From UBA4636 sp045534575 (GTDB taxonomy: Bacteria; Bacillota; Clostridia; Christensenellales; Borkfalkiaceae), in NCBI GenBank assembly GCA_045534575.1, contig JAZSJZ010000013.1, positions 30,480 to 94,479 on the forward strand: a DNA stretch of 64,000 nt, written 5' to 3'. Within the stretch, counting starts at the first letter, position 1; every line of letters begins with the position of its first letter. The notes beneath the pieces are model-generated. The model searched no databases. It was given only the letters and a program-made list of their open reading frames with translations, and had not been told where the DNA came from. Positions 7,731-16,809 of this stretch are shown here, piece by piece. A program made the position numbers and the translations under genes.

Positions 7731-9680
7731 ATGGAAAGAATGAAAGAACTTGTCAAAATTCTTAATAGATACGGCTATGAGTATTACGTTTTAGATAACC
7801 CGACCGTATCCGACGGGGAATATGACAAACTTTACGACGAACTTAAAACGTTAGAACAAAAAACGGGCATCGTCCTTCCCGATTCTCCAACGAAAAGGGT
7901 AGGTGGCGAGCCTATTTCGTCGTTCCAAAAACATAGGCATATTGAAAGGCTTTATAGCCTTGATAAGGCTGTTAGCGAGGAAGAACTCAAAGCGTTTGAC
8001 GAAAAAATAAAAAAGGCGGGCGATTTAAACCCGACCTATACCGTTGAATATAAGTTCGACGGCTTGACCATTTGTTTAACTTATGAAAACGGCTACTTTG
8101 TTCGAGCAACCACTCGTGGAAACGGCGAAGAAGGCGAGGACGTAACCGCGCAAGTTAGAACGATAAAAACCTTTCCGCTATCAATTGATTATAAAGGCTT
8201 GCTTGAGGTTAAAGGCGAAGCCATAATTAGACTTTCCGTTCTTAAAAAATATAATGAAACTGCCCCTGAAACCTTGAAAAATGCTCGAAACGCAGTTGCT
8301 GGTGCTATTAGGAATTTAGACCCTAAAATCACCGAGCAAAGAAAGCCCGAAATTTATTTTTATGACGTTAATTTTATTGATTCTAACGAACTAACTTCGC
8401 AACTTGATGCCGTTGAATTTTTAAAAAAGAACGGGTTTAAGGTTTTTGATTATTTAAAAGTTTGCAATGGAATTGAAGAGGTGATTTCAGCAATATCAGG
8501 CATTGAAACGACGCGAAAAGAACTTGACGTTTTAACCGACGGCGCCGTTGTAAAAGTCAACTCGTTCGCAACGAGGGAAGAACTTGGTAGCACCGATAAA
8601 TTTCCACGCTGGGCGATTGCTTATAAGTTTAGCGCAGAAGAAGTTACAACCCGCCTCGAAAACGTTGTTTGGCAAGTGGGAAGAACGGGTAAATTAACGC
8701 CACTAGGGCTTCTTGAACCCGTTGATTTGTGTGGCGTAACCGTAAAAAAGGCAACGCTTAACAATTTTGGCGATATTTTAAGAAAAAAAGTGAAAATTCC
8801 TTGCCGTGTTTTGGTTAGAAGAAGCAATGACGTTATACCTGAAATTTTAGGTTCTACCGAACTTTTTGACGAAAGCAAAGAAGTTGAAAAGCCAACCGTT
8901 TGCGAATTTTGTGGGTCAAATTTGGTTGAAGTAGGCGCAAATATTTTCTGCCCAAACAAAGTTTGTAAACCAAGAGTTGTTGGCGCAATTGCGCATTTTG
9001 CTTCGAAAGACGCAATGAATATCGACGGTGTTTCTGAAATGACGGCGTCTTTATTGTTCGATGCGTTTAAAGTAACCAAATTTTCAATGCTTTATGAACT
9101 TACCAAGAACGAACTTTTGTGCTTAGAAGGTTTTAAAGATAGAAAGGCTGATAATTTTGTTAATTCAGTAGAAAAATCAAAGAAATGCTCGCTAGATAGT
9201 TTTATTTATGCGCTCGGCATTGAGGGAATTGGCAAAAAAACTGCTAAAGATTTAGCAAAGAAATTTAAAAGTCTTGACGCAATAAAAACTGCTAACTATT
9301 TTGATTTTATCGAAATGAACGAAATTGGCGAAGTTTTAGCGCAAAACATTGTTGATTATTTTGCCGATAGCGAGAATTTGGCTGAGATTGACAAACTTTT
9401 ATCGCTTGGCGTTGAGCCTAAATTTGAAAGCGAAAATCTTGGCGAAGCGTTCAAAAACCAAAAGGTTGTGTTGACGGGAACTTTAACTAATTTTAAAAGA
9501 AGCGAAGCGCAAAAAATTATTGAAGGGCACGGCGGAGAGGTTGTTTCTAGCGTTTCAAAGAACACAACGATGGTTCTAGCGGGAGAATCTGCTGGAAGTA
9601 AACTTGATAAAGCAAGAGCGCTTGGGATAAAAATTATCGACGAAAATGAGTTTTTAAATTTAATTAAATTTAATAAATAG
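7731..9680 (+). CDS. ligA: NAD-dependent DNA ligase LigA
   Basis: 649 residues, slightly shorter than the usual ~665. It seals nicks using NAD+. Visible order: domain Ia with YVLDNPTVSDGEYDKLYDEL, adenylation motif EYKFDG with the nucleotide-accepting lysine (residue ~107), OB fold, a four-cysteine zinc finger (CEFC...CPNKVC, ~391-410), helix-hairpin-helix repeats (LEGF, LGIEGIGKKTA, NEIGEV), and a C-terminal BRCT domain (VVLTGTLTNFKRSEA...). No strong ribosome site; the start follows the pcrA stop directly, so translational coupling is likely. An ATG three codons in is an alternative start. Confidence 0.97.
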   Translation: MERMKELVKILNRYGYEYYVLDNPTVSDGEYDKLYDELKTLEQKTGIVLPDSPTKRVGGEPISSFQKHRHIERLYSLDKAVSEEELKAFDEKIKKAGDLNPTYTVEYKFDGLTICLTYENGYFVRATTRGNGEEGEDVTAQVRTIKTFPLSIDYKGLLEVKGEAIIRLSVLKKYNETAPETLKNARNAVAGAIRNLDPKITEQRKPEIYFYDVNFIDSNELTSQLDAVEFLKKNGFKVFDYLKVCNGIEEVISAISGIETTRKELDVLTDGAVVKVNSFATREELGSTDKFPRWAIAYKFSAEEVTTRLENVVWQVGRTGKLTPLGLLEPVDLCGVTVKKATLNNFGDILRKKVKIPCRVLVRRSNDVIPEILGSTELFDESKEVEKPTVCEFCGSNLVEVGANIFCPNKVCKPRVVGAIAHFASKDAMNIDGVSEMTASLLFDAFKVTKFSMLYELTKNELLCLEGFKDRKADNFVNSVEKSKKCSLDSFIYALGIEGIGKKTAKDLAKKFKSLDAIKTANYFDFIEMNEIGEVLAQNIVDYFADSENLAEIDKLLSLGVEPKFESENLGEAFKNQKVVLTGTLTNFKRSEAQKIIEGHGGEVVSSVSKNTTMVLAGESAGSKLDKARALGIKIIDENEFLNLIKFNK

Positions 9681-9709
9681 TTGAAAAATTTGTTTTACTG
9701 TGATATTAT
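9681..9709 (+). promoter_or_regulatory. promoter of yicC
   Basis: TTGAAA (9681-9686) begins directly after the ligA stop codon. A 17-base spacer leads to TATTAT (9704-9709), which has TG one base upstream. The yicC ATG is 23 bases on, behind GAGGAG. Confidence 0.75.
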
Positions 9710-9731
9710 ATAGTTTAACGAGGAGAAAATT

Positions 9732-10604
9732 ATGAGAAGTATGACTGGCTACGGCAAAGCTGAATATAACGAAGCGGGAGTAAGTTTAGTTATTGAACTT
9801 AAGACCGTAAACAATCGTTATTTAGACGTTGTTACCAAGTATCCGCGTGCGTTTATGAAGTTTGACGATTTAATGAGAAAACTAGTTGCTAAAAAACTTT
9901 CTCGTGGAAGAGTTGAACTTATGATTAGCTTTAAAGAAACCGAAGAGGCTTCTAAACCGGTAACGGTTGATTTAACGCTTGCAAAGTCATATTACGATGC
10001 GTTTTTGAAATTAAAAGAAACGTTCCCGGAACTTAATGGAGATTATTCTATTTCTCAACTAATGCGCCTTCCAGACGTAGTAACCCCAACTTTTGAGGAC
10101 GATAGCGAAAAATATCAAGAAATTTTAGAAAACACGCTATCTTTAGCGCTTGATAATTTAAACGCAATGAGAAAGGTTGAGGGCGAGAAGTTAAAAGTTG
10201 ATTTTGAAACGAGAATTAAAACCATTGAAGAAATAGTTGAAAATATTGAAAAACGCGCACCGCTTATCAAAGAAGAATACGCCAAGAAGTTAAAGCAAAG
10301 AATTACTGAAGCGTTAGAAAATATTCAAATTGATGAAGTTAGGCTATTGCAAGAAGTTGCCCTTTTTGCCGATAAAAGCAATATTGACGAGGAAATTACT
10401 CGCTTAAAATCACATATTTCTCAGTTTAGAGATATTATCAAGACCGAAAATGCCGGCAAACGGCTTGACTTTTTAGTTCAAGAATTTAATAGAGAAGCAA
10501 ACACTATTTGTTCTAAGTCTAACGACGTAACTATAACTGATTTTGGCTTAAAACTAAAGTGTGAAATAGAAAAAATTAGAGAACAAATTCAAAACGTTGA
10601 ATAA
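9732..10604 (+). CDS. yicC: YicC/YloC family endoribonuclease
   Basis: 290 residues, full length for the YicC family, whose members have been linked to small-RNA decay and to cleavage of single-stranded RNA. N-terminal YicC-like domain begins RSMTGYGKAEYNEAG, and the C-terminal DUF1732 domain ends in KCEIEKIREQIQNVE with the conserved LDFLVQEFNREANTICSKS motif (~245-263). It precedes rpoZ, as in most Firmicutes, but the guanylate kinase gene that usually lies between them is absent. Confidence 0.93.
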   Translation: MRSMTGYGKAEYNEAGVSLVIELKTVNNRYLDVVTKYPRAFMKFDDLMRKLVAKKLSRGRVELMISFKETEEASKPVTVDLTLAKSYYDAFLKLKETFPELNGDYSISQLMRLPDVVTPTFEDDSEKYQEILENTLSLALDNLNAMRKVEGEKLKVDFETRIKTIEEIVENIEKRAPLIKEEYAKKLKQRITEALENIQIDEVRLLQEVALFADKSNIDEEITRLKSHISQFRDIIKTENAGKRLDFLVQEFNREANTICSKSNDVTITDFGLKLKCEIEKIREQIQNVE

Positions 10605-10666
10605 AATCAACTCAAAAACTTTCTAAATTTAAAAAAATTATAGTTAACATATAGGAGATATTTATT

Positions 10667-10867
10667 ATGATGCACGAACCATCAATCGACGCATTAGCGC
10701 AAAAAACCGGCTCGAAATACGCTTTATGTATCGTGGCTTCAAAAAGGGCAAGGCAAATTCTTGATGCGGTAAAAAACAAAAACAGAGATTATCCTACCAA
10801 TGAAAAGCCTTTAACGCTTGCTGCAAAAGAGATTTTTGACGGCAAAGTTACAGTAACAAAGTTTTAA
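10667..10867 (+). CDS. rpoZ: RNA polymerase omega subunit
   Basis: 66-residue omega subunit, which helps assemble beta-prime. It has the family core YALCIVASKRARQILD and the C-terminal KPLTLAAKEIFDGKV. TAGGAGATATTT precedes two adjacent ATG codons (10667, 10670); either may be used. It follows yicC by 62 bases and is followed by a hairpin at 10891-10920. Confidence 0.95.
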   Translation: MMHEPSIDALAQKTGSKYALCIVASKRARQILDAVKNKNRDYPTNEKPLTLAAKEIFDGKVTVTKF

Positions 10868-10890
10868 TTTCGTATAAGTTTTTTGTAAAA

Positions 10891-10930
10891 ATATGTTCAC
10901 AGCCTTTGCTATGAGCATATTTTGCTTTTT
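10891..10930 (+). terminator. weak terminator or attenuator between rpoZ and priA
   Basis: Stem ATATGTTCA (10891-10899) and TGAGCATAT (10912-10920), 9 pairs including one T-G, with a 12-nt loop and the tail TTTGCTTTTT. It ends 7 bases before the priA start, so it may reduce readthrough from rpoZ into priA. Confidence 0.5.
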
Positions 10931-10936
10931 AGATTT

Positions 10937-13135
10937 ATGATTGCAGAAGTTATAGTTGACATCGCACATAGCGAAGTCGATAAAATTTTTGATTATAACG
11001 TTTCGCTCCCTAACGTTTATGTGGGGAGTCGTGTGGTCGTGCCGTTTGGCAGAACTACCGTTGACGGAATAGTTATAAACGTAAAAGAAACTTCTTCATA
11101 TCCGCCAGAAAAACTAAAAAGCGTTTTAAGAGCCATTGACGACGAGCCAGCAATCACTTTAGAAAATTTAGCGCTATTAAGATTTATGCAGAAGAAATAT
11201 CACTTAAACAGAGCAAGCGTTTTAAGGTTATTTCTTCCAACCGAAATGCGAAAGGGAAAGGTAAGAGAAAAACTCGTTACCTTCGTTAAAATTTGCGATA
11301 GTTTAACGCTTGATAAAATGCTATCAAAAATTTCTAAAAACGCAAAGTCGCAAATAGGTGCGCTTGAAAAACTTTATAACGTAAAAACTTGCAAAATCGC
11401 TGAACTTAAGAAAGATTTTTCAAATGATTCCGTTAATAAACTTATCGAAAAAGGCTTTTTTGAAACGTATGAAATTAGAGTAAACAGAGCGCCGTATTCC
11501 TCGCTTGAATCACGCTCGAAAAAGGTTGAGTTTACGTCGTTTCAGCAAAACGCAATTAACTCTATAACTTCAACCCAAAAGGAAGTTTCGCTCTTGCACG
11601 GCGTTACGGGAAGCGGAAAAACGGTGGTTTATCTTGAACTTATAAGGCGAGCAATTAAAGAAGGTAAGTCTGCAATAATGCTTGTTCCCGAAATTTCTCT
11701 AACCCCGCAAATGCTCACTCAACTTCGCGCCGAGTTTGGCGAAAGCGTTGCTATTTTGCACAGCGGTTTATCTAGCGGTGAGCGGTTTGACGAGTGGTGG
11801 AGAATCCGCTCAAAAGAGGCTGTTGTTGCGGTTGGGGCAAGGAGCGCAATCTTTGCGCCAGTTGAAAACGTTGGAATTATCATTATCGACGAAGAGCATG
11901 ACGGAAGTTACGTCAGCGAATCTAATCCACGCTACAACACGCACGAAATTGCTAAATTTAGAGCAAAATTTAACGGTTGCAAACTAGTTTTAGGTAGTGC
12001 AACGCCTTCGGTTGAAACATATTCAAAGGCAAAAGAAGGCGAGTTTAATCTCGTTCAAATGCCCGAGCGAGTTAACAAAAAGCCAATGCCAGAAATGATT
12101 ATTGCCGATATGCGAACGGAAATTAGAAAGGGCAATAACTCGGCGTTTTCTTCGGCTTTAAAAGAAGAACTTATAAAATGCGTCGAAAGTGGAAATCAAG
12201 CAATGATTTTCTTAAATAGGCGTGGCTATTCGCAACACATTATCTGCCGTGAGTGCGGTTACGTTGCAAAATGCGAGAATTGCGACGTTGCTCTTAACTA
12301 TCACTCAGTTGGAAACGTTTTAAAATGCCATTATTGCGGTGCGACCTATAAAATGCTATCTGCTTGCCCTGATTGCGGTGGAATACATATAAATTACGTT
12401 GGCACAGGCACTCAAAAAGTAGTTGAAGAACTCAAAAAAATTGTTCCAAACGCCAAAATTTTGCGTATGGATAACGACACTACTCAAACCAAAGAAGGGC
12501 ATTACAAGATTTTGAGCGAGTTTTCTGCGCATAAAGCCGATATTTTAGTCGGCACGCAAATGATTGCAAAGGGGCACGATTTCCCGTCCGTTACGCTCGT
12601 TGGAATTTTAGATGCCGATATGAGTTTGTTTTTCTCCGATTATAGAAGTGGAGAGAGAACTTTCCAACTAATAACGCAAGTTGCAGGAAGAAGCGGAAGG
12701 GCGGATGATAAAGGCGTTGTCGTTTTGCAAACGTATTGCCCGGATAACCCGATTTTGCGCTATGCGATAAACTACGACTACGAAGGCTTTTTTATTCGTG
12801 AAAAAACGCTTAGAAAAACTACTATGTATCCGCCGTATTCAACTATCGTAAGGGTTATGATAGAAGGTGAGGACGAGGAAAAAACGCTTGACGTTTTTAG
12901 GCAAGTTTTCGAAGCGTTAGACAAAGTTTACGTTGAAAACAAAGATAATTTCTTGTTTTTTAATAAAATGAAATCGCCGATAAAAAGGCTTAAAAACAAG
13001 TTTAGATATCAAGTTTTGATGAGAATTAAGGCTCAAAATGATGATATTATCAATTTAATTTACGAAAATTCATTAAGATATAAGGACTCAAAAGTCTTGG
13101 TTTACGTAGAAATTAACCCAAGTTCTTTGAGTTAG
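10937..13135 (+). CDS. priA: primosomal protein N' (replication restart helicase PriA)
   Basis: 732-residue superfamily 2 helicase that reloads the replisome at stalled forks. N-terminal DNA-binding domain (AEVIVDIAHSEVDKIFDY), Walker A GVTGSGKT (~225), DEEHDGSY motif II, then eight zinc-binding cysteines (CREC...CENC...CHYC...CPDC, ~430-485) and the C-terminal helicase lobe with QMIAKGHDFPSVTLVGILDAD and QVAGRSGR. I place the start at the ATG of MIAEVIV, matching PriA N-termini; a TTG five codons upstream lies within the tail of the hairpin. No clear ribosome site precedes the ATG. The def gene begins 7 bases after the stop. Confidence 0.95.
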   Translation: MIAEVIVDIAHSEVDKIFDYNVSLPNVYVGSRVVVPFGRTTVDGIVINVKETSSYPPEKLKSVLRAIDDEPAITLENLALLRFMQKKYHLNRASVLRLFLPTEMRKGKVREKLVTFVKICDSLTLDKMLSKISKNAKSQIGALEKLYNVKTCKIAELKKDFSNDSVNKLIEKGFFETYEIRVNRAPYSSLESRSKKVEFTSFQQNAINSITSTQKEVSLLHGVTGSGKTVVYLELIRRAIKEGKSAIMLVPEISLTPQMLTQLRAEFGESVAILHSGLSSGERFDEWWRIRSKEAVVAVGARSAIFAPVENVGIIIIDEEHDGSYVSESNPRYNTHEIAKFRAKFNGCKLVLGSATPSVETYSKAKEGEFNLVQMPERVNKKPMPEMIIADMRTEIRKGNNSAFSSALKEELIKCVESGNQAMIFLNRRGYSQHIICRECGYVAKCENCDVALNYHSVGNVLKCHYCGATYKMLSACPDCGGIHINYVGTGTQKVVEELKKIVPNAKILRMDNDTTQTKEGHYKILSEFSAHKADILVGTQMIAKGHDFPSVTLVGILDADMSLFFSDYRSGERTFQLITQVAGRSGRADDKGVVVLQTYCPDNPILRYAINYDYEGFFIREKTLRKTTMYPPYSTIVRVMIEGEDEEKTLDVFRQVFEALDKVYVENKDNFLFFNKMKSPIKRLKNKFRYQVLMRIKAQNDDIINLIYENSLRYKDSKVLVYVEINPSSLS

Positions 13136-13142
13136 GTGAAAT

Positions 13143-13601
13143 ATGGCAATTAGAAAAATAGTTCAAATCGGCGATGAGGTTTTGAGAAAAAAATCTTTTC
13201 CCGTAACCGATTTTGGTCCTAAAACAATTCAACTTCTCGACGATATGAAAGATACCGTTATCAAAGCCGACGGAGCGGGGCTTGCTGCCGTTCAAGTTGG
13301 CGTTTTGAGGCGCATTTTCGTTGTTAGGGTAGAAGAGGGTTATTTTGAATTTATCAACCCTAGAATTTTAAAAACATCGGGTAGCCAAATTAGCGCTGAA
13401 GGCTGTTTATCTGTTCCAAATAAAAGCGGAAACGTTGATAGACCGCAAAAAGTTGTTATCGAAGCGCAAAACAGAAAGGGCGAGTTTTTCAAAATCACCG
13501 CTTATGATTTTTTTGCTAAGGCAATTTGCCACGAATATGACCATTTAGACGGAATTTTATATATCGACAAGGCAACCGATATTGCGGAGGATAATCAATG
13601 A
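13143..13601 (+). CDS. def: peptide deformylase
   Basis: 152-residue metalloenzyme removing the formyl group from nascent proteins. All three family motifs are present: GAGLAAVQVG (~40-49), EGCLSVP (~83-89, metal-binding cysteine) and HEYDHLDG (~126-133, HExxH type). Ribosome site AGGTGA. The stop overlaps the fmt start (ATGA), so formylation and deformylation genes are translationally coupled. Confidence 0.97.
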   Translation: MAIRKIVQIGDEVLRKKSFPVTDFGPKTIQLLDDMKDTVIKADGAGLAAVQVGVLRRIFVVRVEEGYFEFINPRILKTSGSQISAEGCLSVPNKSGNVDRPQKVVIEAQNRKGEFFKITAYDFFAKAICHEYDHLDGILYIDKATDIAEDNQ

Positions 13602-14524
13602 GAATAGTTTTTCTCGGCACTCCCGATTTTGCCGTTAAAAGCCTTGAGGCGATAGCAAAATCTAAACACGAAATTTTAGCCGTTGTAACTCAGCCCGATA
13701 AGCCCGTTGGCAGAAAAGGAGAAATAACGCCGTCTGCCGTTAAGGTTTCGGCTAAAAATTTAGGGCTTAAAGTTTTACAATACGATAAAATTAGGCTTGA
13801 AGGCGTTGAAGATTTGAAAACACTTGCGCCAGATATTATGGTAACATGCGCGTTTGGTCAAATTTTATCGCAAGAAATCATTGATATTGCGCCAAAAGGC
13901 ATAATCAACGTTCACGCTTCGCTTCTGCCAAAATATAGAGGCTCTTCACCTATTCAACACGCCGTTTTAAATGGCGACGAGGAAACGGGCGTTACTATTA
14001 TGAAAACTGAAATCGGCATTGATACGGGCGATATCGTTGCCGTTCAAAAAACTAAAATAGGCGAAAACGAAACGGCTGGCGAACTTTTTGATAGATTATC
14101 AATAATAGGCGCTGAACTTATCGTAAAAACGCTTGATAGAATTGAAGCGGGCGATTTTCCTTCAATTCCGCAAGATAATGAAAAAGCAACGCACGTTAAA
14201 ATGATAAAAAAAGACGATGCGAAAATCGATTGGAGTAAAACCGCTTTTGAGATAAAAAACCTTGTTCGAGGGATGAATCCTTGGCCGTGCGCGTGGACGA
14301 ATTTGAACGGAAAAAATATCAAAATTTTCTCGGTTGATACCATTGTAGATAATTCTAACGCAGAATTTGGCAAGGTGATAGAAGCAACAGGCGGTGAACT
14401 CATAATAAAATGCAAAGGCGGAGCAATAAAAGTTTTCGAACTTCAAATGGAAGGCGCGAAAAAAATGGACGTTAAGTCGTTTTTGCTCGGCAGAAAGATA
14501 TCTAAAGGCGATAAACTTCAATGA
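13598..14524 (+). CDS. fmt: methionyl-tRNA formyltransferase
   Basis: 308 residues. Transfers formyl from 10-formyl-THF to initiator Met-tRNA. N-terminal catalytic domain with VFLGTPDFAV, the cofactor-site sequence NVHASLLPKYRGSSPIQHAVLNGD (key residues N, H and D around 107-135) and the substrate motif ETGVTIM; C-terminal OB-like domain from ~205. Four-base overlaps with def upstream and rsmB downstream. Confidence 0.97.
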   Translation: MRIVFLGTPDFAVKSLEAIAKSKHEILAVVTQPDKPVGRKGEITPSAVKVSAKNLGLKVLQYDKIRLEGVEDLKTLAPDIMVTCAFGQILSQEIIDIAPKGIINVHASLLPKYRGSSPIQHAVLNGDEETGVTIMKTEIGIDTGDIVAVQKTKIGENETAGELFDRLSIIGAELIVKTLDRIEAGDFPSIPQDNEKATHVKMIKKDDAKIDWSKTAFEIKNLVRGMNPWPCAWTNLNGKNIKIFSVDTIVDNSNAEFGKVIEATGGELIIKCKGGAIKVFELQMEGAKKMDVKSFLLGRKISKGDKLQ

Positions 14525-15765
14525 TAAATTTATTTTACGATGCATATCAAATTTTATCTAAGGTTTATTCAAACGGCGCTTATTTAACGCAAGCCATTAA
14601 CGAAACTGAAATTGAAGAGTTGAACCGAGCGAAAACAACCAAAATTGTTTACGGCGTTTTAGATAAAGATATCGAACTTGACTATTATTTGTCTAAACTC
14701 TGCCAAAAACAGCCAAAACTTAAAATTCGAATTTTGCTAAAAATAGCAATTTATAATTTGAAGTTTTTGCAGAAAAAGCCTTTTGCTGTTATTAACTCAG
14801 CGGTTGAACTTACCAAAAAACTTGGAAAAACTGCGAACGCAGGGTTTATAAATGCGGTTTTGCGAAAATTCGTAAACACAAAAATCGCCTTGCCAAGCGA
14901 GGAAATTGACAATTTATCCGTTAAATATTCATACCCGAAATTCGCTCTTAATAAACTTATTCAATACTATGGAATAGATTTAGCAAAAGAAATTATCGCA
15001 TTTGATAAAGTCTATAATTTTGTTAGATTTAAATCTGGTTTTGATGGCGAAAAATATTTAATCGATAATGGTTATAGGTTTGAAAAAACCGTGTTTAACA
15101 ACCTTTTTGCTGTTGAAAACGTTAAGATTAACGATGATTTTAACGCTGGCGTTTGGACGTTTCAGTCTATCGGTTCTGTTGCAATTTGCAACGCAATAGA
15201 AAAGAATAAAATTATTCTAGACGCATGCTCGGGGCCTGGTGGAAAGTCTGTGTATCTTGCCGAAAAATTTGATGAAGTTACTTCTTTTGAACTTCACGAG
15301 CATAGGGCAAACCTTGTTGAAAAATACGCAAAAAGGATGAATATTTCTAACGTTTCGGTAGTCATAAAAGATTCTAGCGTGATTGACGAAAATTATTTTG
15401 AACGCTTTGACGCCGTTTTGTGCGATGTGCCGTGTTCTGGCTATGGAACGATTAAGCAAAATCCAGATATTAAGTTAAAAAAAGCGGAAGATACGATAGA
15501 TAACCTTTTTGACGTTCAATTGAAAATTTTGCAAACTTGCTCTAAATATCTTAAAAAAGGTGGAAGTCTTTTCTATTCAACTTGCTCAATATTTGACGAC
15601 GAAAACGATAGGGTTATCAATAAATTTTTAGAAAACAATAAAGAATTTGAAGTTGAGAAAATAACTTCACCGCTAAAATCTTTGGAGAAAAAATTTGGGC
15701 TTCAATTTTTGCCTAATATTTCATTTGGCGCGGGTTTTTATTTATCAAAACTAGTAAAAAAATAA
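14521..15765 (+). CDS. rsmB: 16S rRNA (cytosine-967-C5)-methyltransferase RsmB
   Basis: 414 residues, with an N-terminal NusB-like RNA-binding domain (residues 1-125) and a C-terminal SAM-dependent m5C methyltransferase. Motifs: DACSGPGGKSVYLAE (SAM loop, ~237), the catalytic pair of cysteines in DVPCSGYGTIKQNPDI (~301) and FYSTCSIFDDEN (~352). Starts within the fmt stop (ATGA) and ends one base into rlmN, so this is one tightly coupled rRNA/tRNA block. Confidence 0.95.
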   Translation: MINLFYDAYQILSKVYSNGAYLTQAINETEIEELNRAKTTKIVYGVLDKDIELDYYLSKLCQKQPKLKIRILLKIAIYNLKFLQKKPFAVINSAVELTKKLGKTANAGFINAVLRKFVNTKIALPSEEIDNLSVKYSYPKFALNKLIQYYGIDLAKEIIAFDKVYNFVRFKSGFDGEKYLIDNGYRFEKTVFNNLFAVENVKINDDFNAGVWTFQSIGSVAICNAIEKNKIILDACSGPGGKSVYLAEKFDEVTSFELHEHRANLVEKYAKRMNISNVSVVIKDSSVIDENYFERFDAVLCDVPCSGYGTIKQNPDIKLKKAEDTIDNLFDVQLKILQTCSKYLKKGGSLFYSTCSIFDDENDRVINKFLENNKEFEVEKITSPLKSLEKKFGLQFLPNISFGAGFYLSKLVKK

Positions 15766-16805
15766 TGGAAATTTTGCAAAACTTAACAAAAACTCAAATC
15801 GAAGAACTTTGTTTATCTCTTGGTGAGAAGAAGTTTCGAGGCGGTCAAATTTATAATAATATCAATTTGGGAAAGTCAATTTCTCATATGACTGATATTT
15901 CAAACGCCTTAAAAGCCAAACTTTTAGAGGTTTTTGTTGACGAGCCTTGCAAAATTATCGAAGAAAAAGTTTCTGTTGACGGAACTAAAAAATATCTGTT
16001 TAAACTTTATGACGGAAACGTTATTGAAGGCGTTTTGATGAAGTATAAATACGGCAACACGCTCTGCGTTTCAACTCAAGTTGGGTGCAGAATGGGTTGC
16101 AAGTTTTGCGCTTCCACGCTCGACGGGCTTATTCGAAACCTAACTCGTGGCGAAATTTTATCGCAAGTTCTAACAGTTAACGCTCACGAAGGCGGAAATA
16201 TTAAAGATAGGGCTGTAACAAACGTGGTTTTAATGGGAAGTGGCGAACCGCTCGATAATTACGAAGAAGTTATCGGTTTTTTGAGGCTTTTAAGCGCTGA
16301 AGGCGGAATAAATATCAGTTTAAGAAATGTTAGTTTGTCAACGTGTGGCATTGTTCCTAAAATGATTGAACTTGCTAATGAAAACTTGCCCGTAAACTTA
16401 ACCGTTTCTTTGCACTCGCCGTTTGATGAAAAACGAAAAGAAATTATGCCTATAGCCAAGGCTTATTCGATTAGCGAAATTTTGCGCGCGTGCGATATGT
16501 TCTTTAAAAAAACGGGCAGAAGATACTATTTTGAATATTCTTTAATTTTAGGCGAAAATGACACTGACGAGTGCGCTAATAAACTTTACGAACTTTTAAA
16601 AGGCAGACCTTGCCATTTGAATTTAATTAGGTTAAATGCGGTAAAAGAGCGGAATTTACTCTCTTCAACCGAGCAAAATGCTCAAAATTTTATGAAAAAG
16701 TTGCAAGATAAGGGGCTTTCGGTTACCTTAAGACGCAAAATGGGCGAAGATATCGACGGCGCTTGCGGTCAACTTCGCAGAAGGTATATTAAACAAGGAG
16801 AATAG
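15765..16805 (+). CDS. rlmN: dual-specificity 23S rRNA/tRNA adenine C2 methyltransferase RlmN
   Basis: 346-residue radical-SAM enzyme that methylates A2503 of 23S rRNA and A37 of some tRNAs. The cluster motif CRMGCKFCAS (Cx3Cx2C, residues ~108-115) is followed by NVVLMGSGEPLDNYE. The C-terminal catalytic cysteine lies in DGACGQLR near the end. The ATG shares its first base with the rsmB stop. In many Firmicutes a PP2C phosphatase and a PASTA kinase follow rlmN; here rsgA follows directly. Confidence 0.96.
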   Translation: MEILQNLTKTQIEELCLSLGEKKFRGGQIYNNINLGKSISHMTDISNALKAKLLEVFVDEPCKIIEEKVSVDGTKKYLFKLYDGNVIEGVLMKYKYGNTLCVSTQVGCRMGCKFCASTLDGLIRNLTRGEILSQVLTVNAHEGGNIKDRAVTNVVLMGSGEPLDNYEEVIGFLRLLSAEGGINISLRNVSLSTCGIVPKMIELANENLPVNLTVSLHSPFDEKRKEIMPIAKAYSISEILRACDMFFKKTGRRYYFEYSLILGENDTDECANKLYELLKGRPCHLNLIRLNAVKERNLLSSTEQNAQNFMKKLQDKGLSVTLRRKMGEDIDGACGQLRRRYIKQGE

Positions 16806-16809
16806 GCTT

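Noticed and set aside
8621..9079. 152-codon minus-strand open frame inside ligA
   Set aside because: Antisense to the OB and zinc regions of LigA, no family resemblance and no promoter or ribosome site.
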